This document shows positions 16,881 to 24,985 of a stretch of DNA of 64,000 nt, piece by piece (the stretch's first letter is position 1; each line of letters opens with the position of its first letter). The notes below the pieces were generated by a model, which did not search any database, had not been told where the DNA came from, and saw only the letters and a program-made list of their open reading frames with translations. The DNA comes from Mesorhizobium japonicum MAFF 303099 (GTDB taxonomy: Bacteria > Pseudomonadota > Alphaproteobacteria > Rhizobiales > Rhizobiaceae): assembly GCF_000009625.1 (NCBI RefSeq), contig NC_002678.2, positions 2,046,001 through 2,110,000 on the forward strand. Direction: 5' to 3'. The position numbers and the translations under genes are program-made.

Positions 16881-18410
16881 ATGAGCATACTGGCGACGAT
16901 CAAGGACCATAGCGGCCGGATCTATCGCGGCATCCAGGCCCTGCTTGTGCTGAGCATCGGCGCGGCCGCACTCGGCGCTTTCGACATCTCGCGCAGCCTG
17001 CCCTCAGGCGGCGCCCTGGCCGTCTCGATCCTGGCCACCGGCCTTGCCTTGCTGGCACTGATGTACATGCGCAGCAGCGTCGTCCATCGCTTGCGCTCGG
17101 CGGAAGCGGCGGAAGCAGAAAAACATCATTTCCTGACCAGGGACGCCATGACCGGGGCGATGACCAGGCGCTACTTCCTCGAAGCCCTGCGCGACAGCCT
17201 GGGCACCATGCGCGACCGGCGCGAGGCGACTTTGCTGTTGATCGATGTCGATCACTTCAAGCAGCTCAACGACACGTTCGGCCACCAGTTCGGCGACCTC
17301 GCCCTGGTGCACCTGGTCAAGACGTCGGAACGCGTCTTTGCCGACGGCATGGTCGGGCGGCTGGGCGGCGACGAATTCGGTGTCATCATTCCGCATGGTG
17401 ACCTCGCCGCCATCAACAAGGACATCAGGCAATTGCTCGATACGATGCGGGCCGGCAAATCGCATGAAGGCAAGACCATTCCGCTCTCCATCTCGGTCGG
17501 CGTGGCGCTGGCGCCGGCTCATGCCTCCAACACGGCGGAACTGATGCTGGTTGCCGACCTGGCGCTCTATGAAAGCAAGGCGGCCGGCCGTGGCCGTGTC
17601 ACCGTATTCGATGAGGAGATGCTGTCCGACAAGCGCTACCGGCGCCTGGTCGAACGGGAGTTGCGCGCAGCGGTCTATCTGGGCGAGCTCGAACTGCACT
17701 ACCAGCCGATCGTCAATCCGGACGGGTCCGCCTATGCTCTCGAAGGCCTGATCCGCTGGCGTCATCCGGTTCGCGGGCTGATCTCGCCGGCCGAGTTCAT
17801 CCCCATCGCCGAACGCTCGACCCTGATCGACATGCTCGGCGAATGGGTGTTCAAGCGGGCTTGCGCCGATGTCGGCCATTTCCCCGGGCGCCGCATCTCC
17901 ATCAATGTTTCGGGCGAGCAGCTGAAGCGCGACGAGATCGTCACCATGTGCGACCGCGTGCTGAGGGAAACCGGTCGCTCGGCGACGCAGTTCATCATCG
18001 AGATCACCGAGACCGTGGCGACCGCCGCCACGCCCGAAACCCTGCGGCGCCTCGAAGCATTGCGCGGCCTCGGCTTCCACATCGCGCTCGACGATTTCGG
18101 CACCGGCCATTGCGGCTTCAACTATCTGAAAACCCTGCCCATCGACAGCATCAAGATCGACCGATCCTACATCCGCAGCCTCGCCCATGATCAGGTGGCG
18201 CAGATCTTCGTTTCGGCGCTGGCGCAGATCGCGCGCATCCAGGACGTCACCATCGTGGCGGAAGGCGTGGAGACGCAGGAAGAGTTCGCGCTGGCCAGGG
18301 CCGCCGGCTGCAACCGTTTCCAGGGCTACTTCTTCGGCAGGCCGGCGCCGCGCGACAAGGTGGCGCCCTTGCGCTCCATCGATGCCGAACCCTTGGCCCA
18401 GAGCGCCTGA
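16881..18410 (+). CDS. Membrane GGDEF-EAL protein (c-di-GMP turnover)
   Basis: 509 residues. Two hydrophobic segments (about 17-35 and 44-63) anchor the N-terminus. A GGDEF domain follows with an exact GGDEF motif at 162-166, then an EAL domain starting near 255 with EGL at 288-290 and intact Asn, Glu (EITE), Asp-Asp (LDDFGTGH), Lys (KIDRS) and Glu (AEGVET) positions. Both cyclase and phosphodiesterase activity are therefore possible. The usual RxxD inhibitory site before GGDEF is not evident. The ATG at 16881 has GAGG upstream; a GTG at 16854 would add nine residues. It has no sensory PAS or GAF domain. Confidence 0.9.
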   Translation: MSILATIKDHSGRIYRGIQALLVLSIGAAALGAFDISRSLPSGGALAVSILATGLALLALMYMRSSVVHRLRSAEAAEAEKHHFLTRDAMTGAMTRRYFLEALRDSLGTMRDRREATLLLIDVDHFKQLNDTFGHQFGDLALVHLVKTSERVFADGMVGRLGGDEFGVIIPHGDLAAINKDIRQLLDTMRAGKSHEGKTIPLSISVGVALAPAHASNTAELMLVADLALYESKAAGRGRVTVFDEEMLSDKRYRRLVERELRAAVYLGELELHYQPIVNPDGSAYALEGLIRWRHPVRGLISPAEFIPIAERSTLIDMLGEWVFKRACADVGHFPGRRISINVSGEQLKRDEIVTMCDRVLRETGRSATQFIIEITETVATAATPETLRRLEALRGLGFHIALDDFGTGHCGFNYLKTLPIDSIKIDRSYIRSLAHDQVAQIFVSALAQIARIQDVTIVAEGVETQEEFALARAAGCNRFQGYFFGRPAPRDKVAPLRSIDAEPLAQSA

Positions 18411-18612
18411 GACCACCACCGCACGGCAGCGGATTTCTATTTTCCTTGCCCTGCCGGCAAACAAGTGGGACGATGCTTCAGGGCAGGTGGCAACAGGAAA
18501 AGAACCCCGCCCGCGACGGTCGAACAGGCCGGCCGCCGCTCAGGACCGATTGACCAAGCCTGAACCATGCAAGCAGTCGGTCCCTAGGGAAACGCCTGAG
18601 TGGAGGTCAGCC

Positions 18613-20664
18613 ATGGGTACTCGCGCCGGAGGACGACGCACGGGACCGAAATGCATTGCCATAGTCGGTCCCTTTGCAAGCGGTAAGACGACACTTCTCG
18701 AAGCCATATTGGCCCGTACGGGCGCCATCCCCCGCCAGAATCCCGTTTCCTCCGGCAGCACTGTCTCAGATCATTCGCCAGAGGCCCGCGCCCACGCCAT
18801 GAGCGTCGAGGCGACGATCGCCACCACCGAATTCATGGGCGAGCAGATCACCTTCGTCGATTGTCCCGGCTCGATCGAATTCTCCTTCGAGGCCGAGCCG
18901 GTGCTGGCCGCCTGCGACCTCGCAGTGGTTGTGGCCGAGGCGGACGAAAAGAAGATCCCTGCCCTGCAACTCATCATGCGCAAGCTCGACGATCTCGGCG
19001 TGCCGCGCATCCTCTTCCTCAATAAGGTCGACAAGGCGATCTCAGGCGTACGCGACACGCTGAAGATGCTGCAGCCGGCAAGCTCGGTGCCGCTCCTGCT
19101 GCGCCAGATTCCGCTGCGCAAGGACGGCGTCGTCATCGGCTCGATCGATCTGGCGCTGGAGCGCGCCTACATCTACCGCGAATATGCCGAAAGCGAGGTG
19201 GCTCAGATACCGGGCGACGACAAGGCGCGCGAACTGGAAGCGCGCTTCTCCATGCTGGAAACACTGGCCGACCATGACGACCAGCTGATGGAACAGTTGC
19301 TCGAGGAGATCGAGCCGCCGAAGGACGCGATCTTCGACGACCTCGCCGCCGATCTGCGCGAAGGCGTCGTGACGCCGGTGCTGATCGGCACCGCCGAAAA
19401 GGGCAACGGCGTGCTGCGCCTCTTGAAGGCGATCCGCCACGACGCACCCGACATCGAGGCAACCCGCAAGCGGCTTGGCGCACCGGACGGCGGCGCCACC
19501 GTGGTCCAGGTGATGAAGACCATCCACACGCCGCATGGCGGCAAGCTGTCGGTGTCGCGCATCCTGTCCGGCCAGGTCGCCGACGGCTCCGAGCTGTGGC
19601 TGCCCGGCGGCGACACCGCCAAGGTTTCCGGCATCTACAAGATGCTCGGCAAGGACCAGTTCAAGCTCACCGCCGCCAAGGCCGGTGACACCGTGGCGCT
19701 CGGCAAGCTGGACGAGGTCAAGACCGGCCAGACGCTGACCTCGGCCAAGGGTGGCACCAAACAGCTGTTCACGTTCGAGCCGCCGCAGCCGGTCTTCGCC
19801 TTCGCGCTGCGGCCGAAGGAACGCAAGGACGAGGTCAAGATGTCGGCCGCCATCCAGCGGCTGGCCGAGGAAGATCCTTCGCTCAGCCTGCGCCACAACC
19901 AGGACTCGGCCGAGACGGTGCTGTCAGGCCATGGCGAAATGCATCTGCGCGTCGTGCGCGAGCGGCTGGAGGGCAAGAACCAGATCCCTGTCGAAGGCCA
20001 CGCGCCCGCTGTGCCCTACCGCGAGACGATCCGCAAATCGGCGCAGCAGCGTGGCCGCCACAAGAAGCAGTCGGGCGGCCATGGCCAGTTCGGCGATGTG
20101 GTGATCGAGATCAAGCCGATGCCGCGCGGCTCCGGCTTCCAGTTCACCGACACCATCACCGGCGGCGTCGTGCCGAAGACCTATATCCAGTCGGTCGAGA
20201 CAGGCATACGCGATTACCTGAAGACCGGCCCGCTCGGCTTCCCCGTCGTCGACGTCGCCGTCAACCTGTCGGACGGCTCCTACCATGCGGTGGATTCCTC
20301 CGACATGGCCTTCCAGATGGCGGCGAAGCTGGCGATGAAGGAAGGCATGGCCGCCTGCTCGCCGGTGCTGCTGGAGCCGGTGATGAAGGTCGAAATCGTC
20401 ACGCCGTCCGACGCGACATCCAAGATCATCGCGCTGATCCCGCAGCGGCGTGGCCAGATCCTCGGCTATGACGCGCGGCCGGGATGGCCGGGATGGGATG
20501 TCGTCGAGGCGACCATGCCGCAGGCCGAGATTGGTGACCTGATCATCGAACTGCGCTCGGCGACCGCGGGCGTCGCCAGCTATCGCGCCGTCTTCGACCA
20601 TATGGCCGAACTCACCGGCCGTCTTGCCGACGAAGCAATGAATACCAACGGCAAGGCTGCCTGA
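18613..20664 (+). CDS. Elongation factor G-like GTPase (EF-G paralogue)
   Basis: 683 residues with the full EF-G domain order: G domain, domain II, III, IV and V. The P-loop is GPFASGKT (19-26) and the guanine-specificity motif is NKVD (137-140). The G3 motif, normally DTPGH, reads DCPGS (83-87), so the histidine that activates the hydrolytic water is replaced by serine. This marks the EF-G-like (FusA2-type) paralogues, which are not the main translocase; the main fusA normally sits in the str operon. The start follows TGGAGG. The role is unknown. A bidirectional terminator follows. Confidence 0.87.
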   Translation: MGTRAGGRRTGPKCIAIVGPFASGKTTLLEAILARTGAIPRQNPVSSGSTVSDHSPEARAHAMSVEATIATTEFMGEQITFVDCPGSIEFSFEAEPVLAACDLAVVVAEADEKKIPALQLIMRKLDDLGVPRILFLNKVDKAISGVRDTLKMLQPASSVPLLLRQIPLRKDGVVIGSIDLALERAYIYREYAESEVAQIPGDDKARELEARFSMLETLADHDDQLMEQLLEEIEPPKDAIFDDLAADLREGVVTPVLIGTAEKGNGVLRLLKAIRHDAPDIEATRKRLGAPDGGATVVQVMKTIHTPHGGKLSVSRILSGQVADGSELWLPGGDTAKVSGIYKMLGKDQFKLTAAKAGDTVALGKLDEVKTGQTLTSAKGGTKQLFTFEPPQPVFAFALRPKERKDEVKMSAAIQRLAEEDPSLSLRHNQDSAETVLSGHGEMHLRVVRERLEGKNQIPVEGHAPAVPYRETIRKSAQQRGRHKKQSGGHGQFGDVVIEIKPMPRGSGFQFTDTITGGVVPKTYIQSVETGIRDYLKTGPLGFPVVDVAVNLSDGSYHAVDSSDMAFQMAAKLAMKEGMAACSPVLLEPVMKVEIVTPSDATSKIIALIPQRRGQILGYDARPGWPGWDVVEATMPQAEIGDLIIELRSATAGVASYRAVFDHMAELTGRLADEAMNTNGKAA

Positions 20665-20680
20665 TCCTGATCTCGACACA

Positions 20681-20711
20681 TTGTCCCCTCGAACCTTGTT
20701 CGAGGGGACAA
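20681..20711. other. Perfect 14-bp hairpin behind the EF-G-like gene
   Basis: Arms TTGTCCCCTCGAAC and GTTCGAGGGGACAA with a 3-base loop. On the plus strand it is followed by A residues, not T, so it is not a textbook plus-strand terminator by itself. It may protect the mRNA 3' end or act together with the next hairpin. Confidence 0.7.
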
Positions 20712-20715
20712 AAAC

Positions 20716-20902
20716 AAAAAAACGACGCCCGGGGAGCCGGACGTCGTTTTGTTTGCGGACCGTTTTCTTGGGAGGGGAAACGGCAGGTCCGCCGCATGTA
20801 CAGTCGCCGCTTTCGGCGGAAAAGGGTTCGGACGCGGTAGCCGCCTGAGCCCGGGCCGTACGAGTGATGCCCCCATCTCCCGTCCGAACCACACCGCGTC
20901 CT
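20716..20902 (-). ncRNA. Candidate structured small RNA (~187 nt)
   Basis: A minus-strand promoter-like pair (ATGACA at 20932-20937, 17-bp spacer, TATGAA at 20909-20914) precedes a GC-rich segment that ends at the T-rich side of the terminator 20719-20755. It can form a 10-bp stem between 20825-20834 and 20881-20890, or an alternative 8-bp stem between 20830-20837 and 20894-20901. The two share bases and exclude each other. A further hairpin (CCGTTT/AAACGG) presents a CCCCTCCC loop. No homologue is recognised; 6S RNA is not excluded. Confidence 0.4.
20719..20755. terminator. Bidirectional rho-independent terminator
   Basis: Stem AAAACGACG-CCCGG, loop GGAG, CCGG-A-CGTCGTTTT, followed by GTTT on plus and by a long T tract on minus. 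It ends the EF-G-like transcript and, from the other side, any minus-strand RNA made from 20760-20902. Confidence 0.85.
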
Positions 20903-21013
20903 ATTCTCTTCATAGCAGCGGAAGGCATCGTTGTCATGTTACCAGAGGTTACATGACACTGTTACGTGGCAATTCTCGTGAAATTCTCCGCCATCCCGGC
21001 TGGGCCCGGGCAA

Positions 21014-21130
21014 CAAAAAAGCCGGATCAGTGAAGATCCGGCTGAGTTTGATTGGAAGTGCCTGTTAAGGCTAACCTCCAGAGGGGAACACTCGAGGGCG
21101 CTAATGGGAGGAGAACGCGCCCAGGAGATG
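21014..21130 (-). ncRNA. Candidate trans-acting sRNA with anti-Shine-Dalgarno loop
   Basis: Downstream of a good minus-strand promoter (21136-21165), the RNA would first form stem GGGCGC/GCGCCC (21117-21122 with 21096-21101) whose 15-base loop contains TTCTCCTCCC, complementary to ribosome binding sites. A second C-rich segment (CCCCTCTGGAGG) follows, and it ends in terminator stem AGCCGGATC/GATCCGGCT plus TTTTTTGTTG (21014-21043). Length (~116 nt) and layout resemble the rhizobial alpha-r14 type sRNAs with conserved CU-rich anti-SD loops. Family membership is an inference; the promoter, loop and terminator are visible. Confidence 0.62.
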
Positions 21131-21135
21131 ATCTA

Positions 21136-21165
21136 TATATGTGCTCAACATGCCCAAGAAACAAG
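21136..21165 (-). promoter_or_regulatory. Sigma70-type promoter of the candidate sRNA
   Basis: On the minus strand, CTTGTTT (21159-21165) and CATATA (21136-21141) are separated by exactly 17 bp. Transcription would start near 21129 and run to the terminator at 21014. Confidence 0.55.
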
Positions 21166-21394
21166 CATCTATTTTGCAACACACGCATGCAAAAAGGCAT
21201 AGGCTGTGGTCCAACCCATTCCAGCAGCCAATAGGACCAGCAGAATCGTCAAAAATGGGGCGCTCAACCGCGCAATCGTCACTACAGAAGCGTGAATCGC
21301 GATCGGTTTTCGCCCCAAATCACCAAAACTACGCAATGATGTCGAAGCAGGCAGCAGACGTTCATTTCTGAGGCAATCGGAGAGAAAGCAGCCA

Positions 21395-21892
21395 ATGCGG
21401 ACGTTTTCGGCGATAGCCGGCAGCACGGCCTTCTTCATCGCGGCACCCGGCGTGGTCGCCGGGCTGGTTCCCTGGTTGCTCAGCGATCATTATCGCCTGC
21501 CGTGGTCCACCGTGCCGGGCTTTGTTCCTGTCGGCGGCGTTCTCATCGTCGCCGCGGCCGCCGTTCTGCTGCATGCCTTCGCCCGCTTCGCGCTCGAGGG
21601 GCTGGGCACGCCGGCCCCTGTCGCGCCGACAGAGAGACTGGTGATCGGCGGCATCTACCGCCATGTTCGCAACCCCATGTATGTCGCCGTGCTGTCGATC
21701 ATCCTCGGCCAGGCGCTGCTGTTCTCGAGCTGGACGCTTGTCGCCTATGCCGTCATCGGCGCTGTTGTCATGGGCTCCTTCGTCAGGTTCTACGAGGAGC
21801 CGACGCTCGCCCGCCGCTACGGCGCCGACTATGAAACCTACCGCCGCAACGTCCCCGGCTGGCTGCCGCGCCTGACGCCCTGGCGGGGGTGA
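21395..21892 (+). CDS. Isoprenylcysteine carboxyl methyltransferase family membrane protein
   Basis: 165 residues, strongly hydrophobic with four predicted membrane segments (about 10-30, 43-62, 98-112, 115-132). It carries the C-terminal signature of the ICMT/PEMT-like family: GGIYRHVRNPMYVAVL, then F-Y-E-E-P-T-L-A-R-R-Y-G, Y-E-T-Y-R-R-N-V-P-G-W-L-P. In bacteria these proteins are SAM-dependent methyltransferases of lipids or small molecules and are mostly uncharacterised. A palindromic repeat lies 30 bp after the stop. Confidence 0.87.
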   Translation: MRTFSAIAGSTAFFIAAPGVVAGLVPWLLSDHYRLPWSTVPGFVPVGGVLIVAAAAVLLHAFARFALEGLGTPAPVAPTERLVIGGIYRHVRNPMYVAVLSIILGQALLFSSWTLVAYAVIGAVVMGSFVRFYEEPTLARRYGADYETYRRNVPGWLPRLTPWRG

Positions 21893-21918
21893 ACCGGATC
21901 GCGGAAGCGGCGCGGCGT

Positions 21919-22064
21919 GAGGATATATCGAGATTCAGGTCAGGCCGAGCCGAGAACGAGGGTTTCCGTGAACCGGAACGGAGCGGACTTTCCGTCCGTG
22001 AGTACCGGAAGCGCAGGAAACTCACGTTCGCAGGCCGGCCTCACCTGAATATCGACATATCCTA
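21919..22064. repeat. ~146-bp RIME-like palindromic element ending in the lsrB stop codon
   Basis: The left end AGGATATATCGAGATTCAGG and the inverted right end (TAGGATATGTCGATATTCAG read on minus) pair, with internal arms GAACG-x-G-x-GTTTCC and inverse, and a central GTACCGGAAGCGCAGGAAA segment shared with the element at 32291-32430. The right end is CTAG; on the minus strand this TAG is the stop codon of the LysR gene 22062-22958. Confidence 0.75.
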
Positions 22065-22958
22065 GAAGGACCAGCTTCTGGCCTTGGCAATGATGAAGTC
22101 GCGGAACACGTGCAGCTTGGCCTGGTTCTTCATCGCGTCTGGATAGGCGAAATAGGTGTCGAAGGATGGCACCTCGGTTTCCGGCAAAAGCTGCACCAGT
22201 CCGGAGTCCTTGTTGATCACATAGTCGGGCAGCATGGCGATGCCGGCGCCGCCCTGCACGGCGCGCTTGATCGACAAGATGTCGTTGATCTGCAGCGACG
22301 GCACGCGCTGGCCGCCCTCGAAATCGCCGACCGTCTCCAGCCAGTTCAACTCCGACAGATGCGACGGCACCGGCAGGCCGAAGGTGACGATACGATGGTT
22401 CCTCAACTCCGAGACCGAGGCCGGCTTGCCATGCTTGGCGACATAGGAGGGCGCCGCATAGAGGTGGAAATGCACGGTGAACAGGCGGCGCTGGATCAGG
22501 TCCGGCTGCTGCGGCTGGCGCAGCCGGATGGCGCAATCGGCCTGGCGCATGGTGAGGTCGAGCTCCTCATTGGCGAGGATCAGCTGCAGGCTGATCTCGG
22601 GATAGAGTTCGATGAACTCCTGCACCCGTTCGGTCAGCCAGCCGGCGCCGAGGCCAACGGTCGTCGTCACGCGAAGCACGCCGGAGGGCCGGTCCTTGGT
22701 CTCGGTCAGGCGCGACTTGATGGTCTCGAGCTTCATCAGCACGTCATGCGCCGTGCGGAACAGCATCTCGCCCTGTTCGGTCAGCACCAGGCCGCGTGCA
22801 TGGCGGTTGAACAGCGGCACGCCGACATCGTGCTCGAGCGCACTGACCTGCCGCGAGATCGCCGATTGCGACAGGTGCAATGTCTCGGCCGCGTGCGTAA
22901 ACGATCCCGCTTCCGCCGCAGCGTGAAACACGCGTAGCTTGTCCCAGTCCAACGCCAT
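22062..22958 (-). CDS. lsrB: LysR regulator, LsrB/VtlR type
   Basis: 298 residues. The start MALDWDKLRVFHAAAEAGSF and the HTH (TLHLSQSAISRQVSALEHDV) match the LsrB group of Rhizobiales, which is regularly found next to trxB as here (trxB 90 bp upstream on the same strand). In Sinorhizobium LsrB senses redox state and controls LPS, glutathione and symbiosis genes; in Brucella the homologue VtlR controls small proteins. GAGGGG precedes the ATG. Its stop codon lies in a palindromic repeat. The role here is inferred from family and neighbourhood. Confidence 0.88.
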   Translation of the reverse strand: MALDWDKLRVFHAAAEAGSFTHAAETLHLSQSAISRQVSALEHDVGVPLFNRHARGLVLTEQGEMLFRTAHDVLMKLETIKSRLTETKDRPSGVLRVTTTVGLGAGWLTERVQEFIELYPEISLQLILANEELDLTMRQADCAIRLRQPQQPDLIQRRLFTVHFHLYAAPSYVAKHGKPASVSELRNHRIVTFGLPVPSHLSELNWLETVGDFEGGQRVPSLQINDILSIKRAVQGGAGIAMLPDYVINKDSGLVQLLPETEVPSFDTYFAYPDAMKNQAKLHVFRDFIIAKARSWSF

Positions 22959-23048
22959 GATTCCCCTCGTTCTGTTTGGCGTCTGAATGAAAAATCAGGC
23001 TTTTACACGACGTTTCTAAGCCGTTTTTTTAACAGTTTAAAGCGGCTC

Positions 23049-24023
23049 CTATTCCGCTGCCTCGCGATGCACCTCGATGCCGGCCAGATACTTTTCCGCT
23101 TCGAGTGCCGCCATGCAGCCGAGCCCCGCCGCCGTCACCGCCTGGCGGTAGACATCGTCGGTCACGTCGCCGGCCGCGAACACGCCGGGCACGTCGGTGC
23201 GGGTCGAATTCGGCGCCGTCCACAGATAACCGTTCGGCTTCTGCTTCAGCTTGCCGACGAACAGCTCGACCGCCGGCGCATGGCCGATCGCCACGAACAC
23301 GCCGTCGACCTTGAGGTGCGTTTCGGCACCGGTCACCGCATGCTTGAGCTTCAGCCCTTCGACCGACGGCGGCAGCGGCGCCTTGCCGGGGCGGCCGGTG
23401 ATCTCGTCGACCACCGTGTCCCAGATGACGCGGACATTGTCCTTCTGCAGCAGCCGCTCGCGCAAGATGCGCTCGGCGCGGAAGTCGCTGCGCCGATGGA
23501 TGACCGTGACGCTCTTGGCGAGGTTCGACAGATACAGTGCCTCCTCCACCGCCGAATTGCCGCCGCCGACCACCGCGACATCCTTGCCGCGATAGAAGAA
23601 GCCGTCACAGGTGGCGCAGGCCGAGACGCCGAAGCCCATGAAATCCTGCTCGGTCGGAATGCCCAGCCACTTGGCCTGCGCGCCGGTGGCGATGATCAGC
23701 GCGTCGGCGGTGTAGGTGGTGCCGGAATCGCCCTTGGCGCGAAACGGCCGCACGTTGAGGTCGACCTCGGTGATGATGTCGTTGATGATGTCGGTGCCGA
23801 CATGCTCGGCCTGCTTCATCATCTGTTCCATCAGCCACGGCCCCTGGATGGGATCGGCGAAGCCGGGATAATTTTCGACATCGGTGGTGATCATCAGCTG
23901 GCCGCCCTGCTGCAGGCCGGCAACCAGCATCGGCTTCAGCATGGCGCGCGCGGCATAGACCGCCGCCGTATAGCCGGCCGGACCGGAACCTATGATGAGA
24001 ACGGGCGCGTGCTTGGTGGTCAT
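23049..24023 (-). CDS. trxB: Thioredoxin-disulfide reductase
   Basis: 324 residues, a low-molecular-weight FAD/NADPH thioredoxin reductase. Seen in order: FAD motif IGSGPAGYTAAVYAARA (11-27), the redox CATC (136-139, in SACATCDG), the NADPH-binding GGGNSAVEEALYL and the C-terminal FAD motif VFAAGDVTDD-x-YRQAVTAAG. It reduces thioredoxin in the cytoplasm. GAGG precedes the ATG. It is followed by lsrB and divergent from an Lrp-type regulator, the standard rhizobial arrangement. Confidence 0.96.
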   Translation of the reverse strand: MTTKHAPVLIIGSGPAGYTAAVYAARAMLKPMLVAGLQQGGQLMITTDVENYPGFADPIQGPWLMEQMMKQAEHVGTDIINDIITEVDLNVRPFRAKGDSGTTYTADALIIATGAQAKWLGIPTEQDFMGFGVSACATCDGFFYRGKDVAVVGGGNSAVEEALYLSNLAKSVTVIHRRSDFRAERILRERLLQKDNVRVIWDTVVDEITGRPGKAPLPPSVEGLKLKHAVTGAETHLKVDGVFVAIGHAPAVELFVGKLKQKPNGYLWTAPNSTRTDVPGVFAAGDVTDDVYRQAVTAAGLGCMAALEAEKYLAGIEVHREAAE

Positions 24024-24270
24024 CTAAAACCTCTGCGGGGCAGACAGTGCCTTGGGAAAAGACGTGGAATTCGCGCTTAATGTAAGGGTTGCCAACCACG
24101 CCAGCAAGACGAACGGGCCGTCGTCCCCGGAAAGCTTCGGCCCAAGCGGTTATTCGCGTCATCGCCGCTTTCGTTACCGTTCAAAAATCGCATTGATGAG
24201 GGCTGGCGCCAACACAAAAGTCGTTTAATTACAAAATCGCGAAAGATTCTTGCGCCGAGCTGAGACCGCC

Positions 24271-24750
24271 ATGCCCCTGAAAGCCGACCTCGACGCCATC
24301 GACTGGAAGATCCTGCGCGAGCTGCAAGCGGATGGGCGCATGACCAATGTCGAGCTGTCGAACCGCGTCGGCATTTCGGCCCCGCCCTGCCTGCGCAGGG
24401 TCAAGCGGCTGGAGGAGGCCGGCATCATCCGCGGCTACCGCGCGCTGCTCAATGCCCCGGCGCTCGGCCTCGATGTCGTCGCCTTCTGCTTGGTCGGTCT
24501 GCATCACCAGGCCGATGCCGAACTGCGCACCTTCGCCGAGCGCACGCGCGGCTGGCCGATCGTGCGCGATGCCTGGATGGTCTCGGGCGAATCCGATTTC
24601 CTGCTGCACTGCCTGGCAAGCGACCTCGGCGCCTTCCAGACCTTCGTCATCGAGGAACTGACCTCGACGCCGAATGTCGACACCGTGCGCACCGCGCTCA
24701 CCATCCGCCGCGTCAAGGATGAAGGCCTGGTTTCTTTCGAACGATCCTGA
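24271..24750 (+). CDS. Lrp/AsnC family transcriptional regulator
   Basis: 159 residues. N-terminal HTH (DAIDWKILRELQADGRMTNV, then ELSNRVGISAPPCLRRVKRL) and C-terminal RAM ligand-binding domain with VSGESDFLLHC. The size and spacing are typical. A TTG seven codons upstream is open, but ATG MPLKAD is the natural start. Divergent from trxB with ~250 bp between; it may respond to an amino acid. The target is unknown, possibly itself. Confidence 0.9.
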   Translation: MPLKADLDAIDWKILRELQADGRMTNVELSNRVGISAPPCLRRVKRLEEAGIIRGYRALLNAPALGLDVVAFCLVGLHHQADAELRTFAERTRGWPIVRDAWMVSGESDFLLHCLASDLGAFQTFVIEELTSTPNVDTVRTALTIRRVKDEGLVSFERS

Positions 24751-24985
24751 GGTCGCGCGAGCGCGTGAACGCTGGCGAATTCCTGGCCTTCGCCACACCG
24801 GCGCCGCGTTGGTATTCGACAGACGCTGATGTACAAGGCTGGACGGCTCTGCCGGACTTCGTCGCTTGATTGGTTTCTCAAGCGAATCCGGGAAAAGTGT
24901 GTAACGGTTTTCCGCGCGGGATTGCTTGGGTACAGATGGCGAAAGCAGCGTTGCTCTGGGGGCGGCCCGCCATGGGAAGGGGACC
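24751..24985. other. Intergenic region between Lrp and glycosyltransferase genes
   Basis: No gene seen. It should contain the glycosyltransferase promoter. No clear terminator hairpin with a T run. Confidence 0.4.

Larger units (their letters stand above)
20665..21394. other. 730-bp gene-free region with hairpins and two likely minus-strand RNAs
   Basis: No convincing protein gene. It contains a long perfect hairpin (20681-20711), a bidirectional terminator (20719-20755), a structured stretch (20760-20902), an inverted repeat (CATGTTACC-x3-GGTTACATG near 20936-20956), a second minus-strand terminator (21014-21042), an anti-Shine-Dalgarno hairpin and a minus-strand promoter. A 37-codon GTG-started minus frame ending at 21169 encodes a hydrophobic peptide but lacks a ribosome binding site. 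Confidence 0.6.

Noticed and set aside
17004..18464. 486-codon minus frame opposite the GGDEF-EAL gene
   Set aside because: Antisense shadow without domains.
21169..21281. 37-codon GTG-started minus frame encoding a hydrophobic peptide
   Set aside because: One good membrane segment, but no ribosome binding site and a weak start; overlaps the promoter side of the candidate sRNA.
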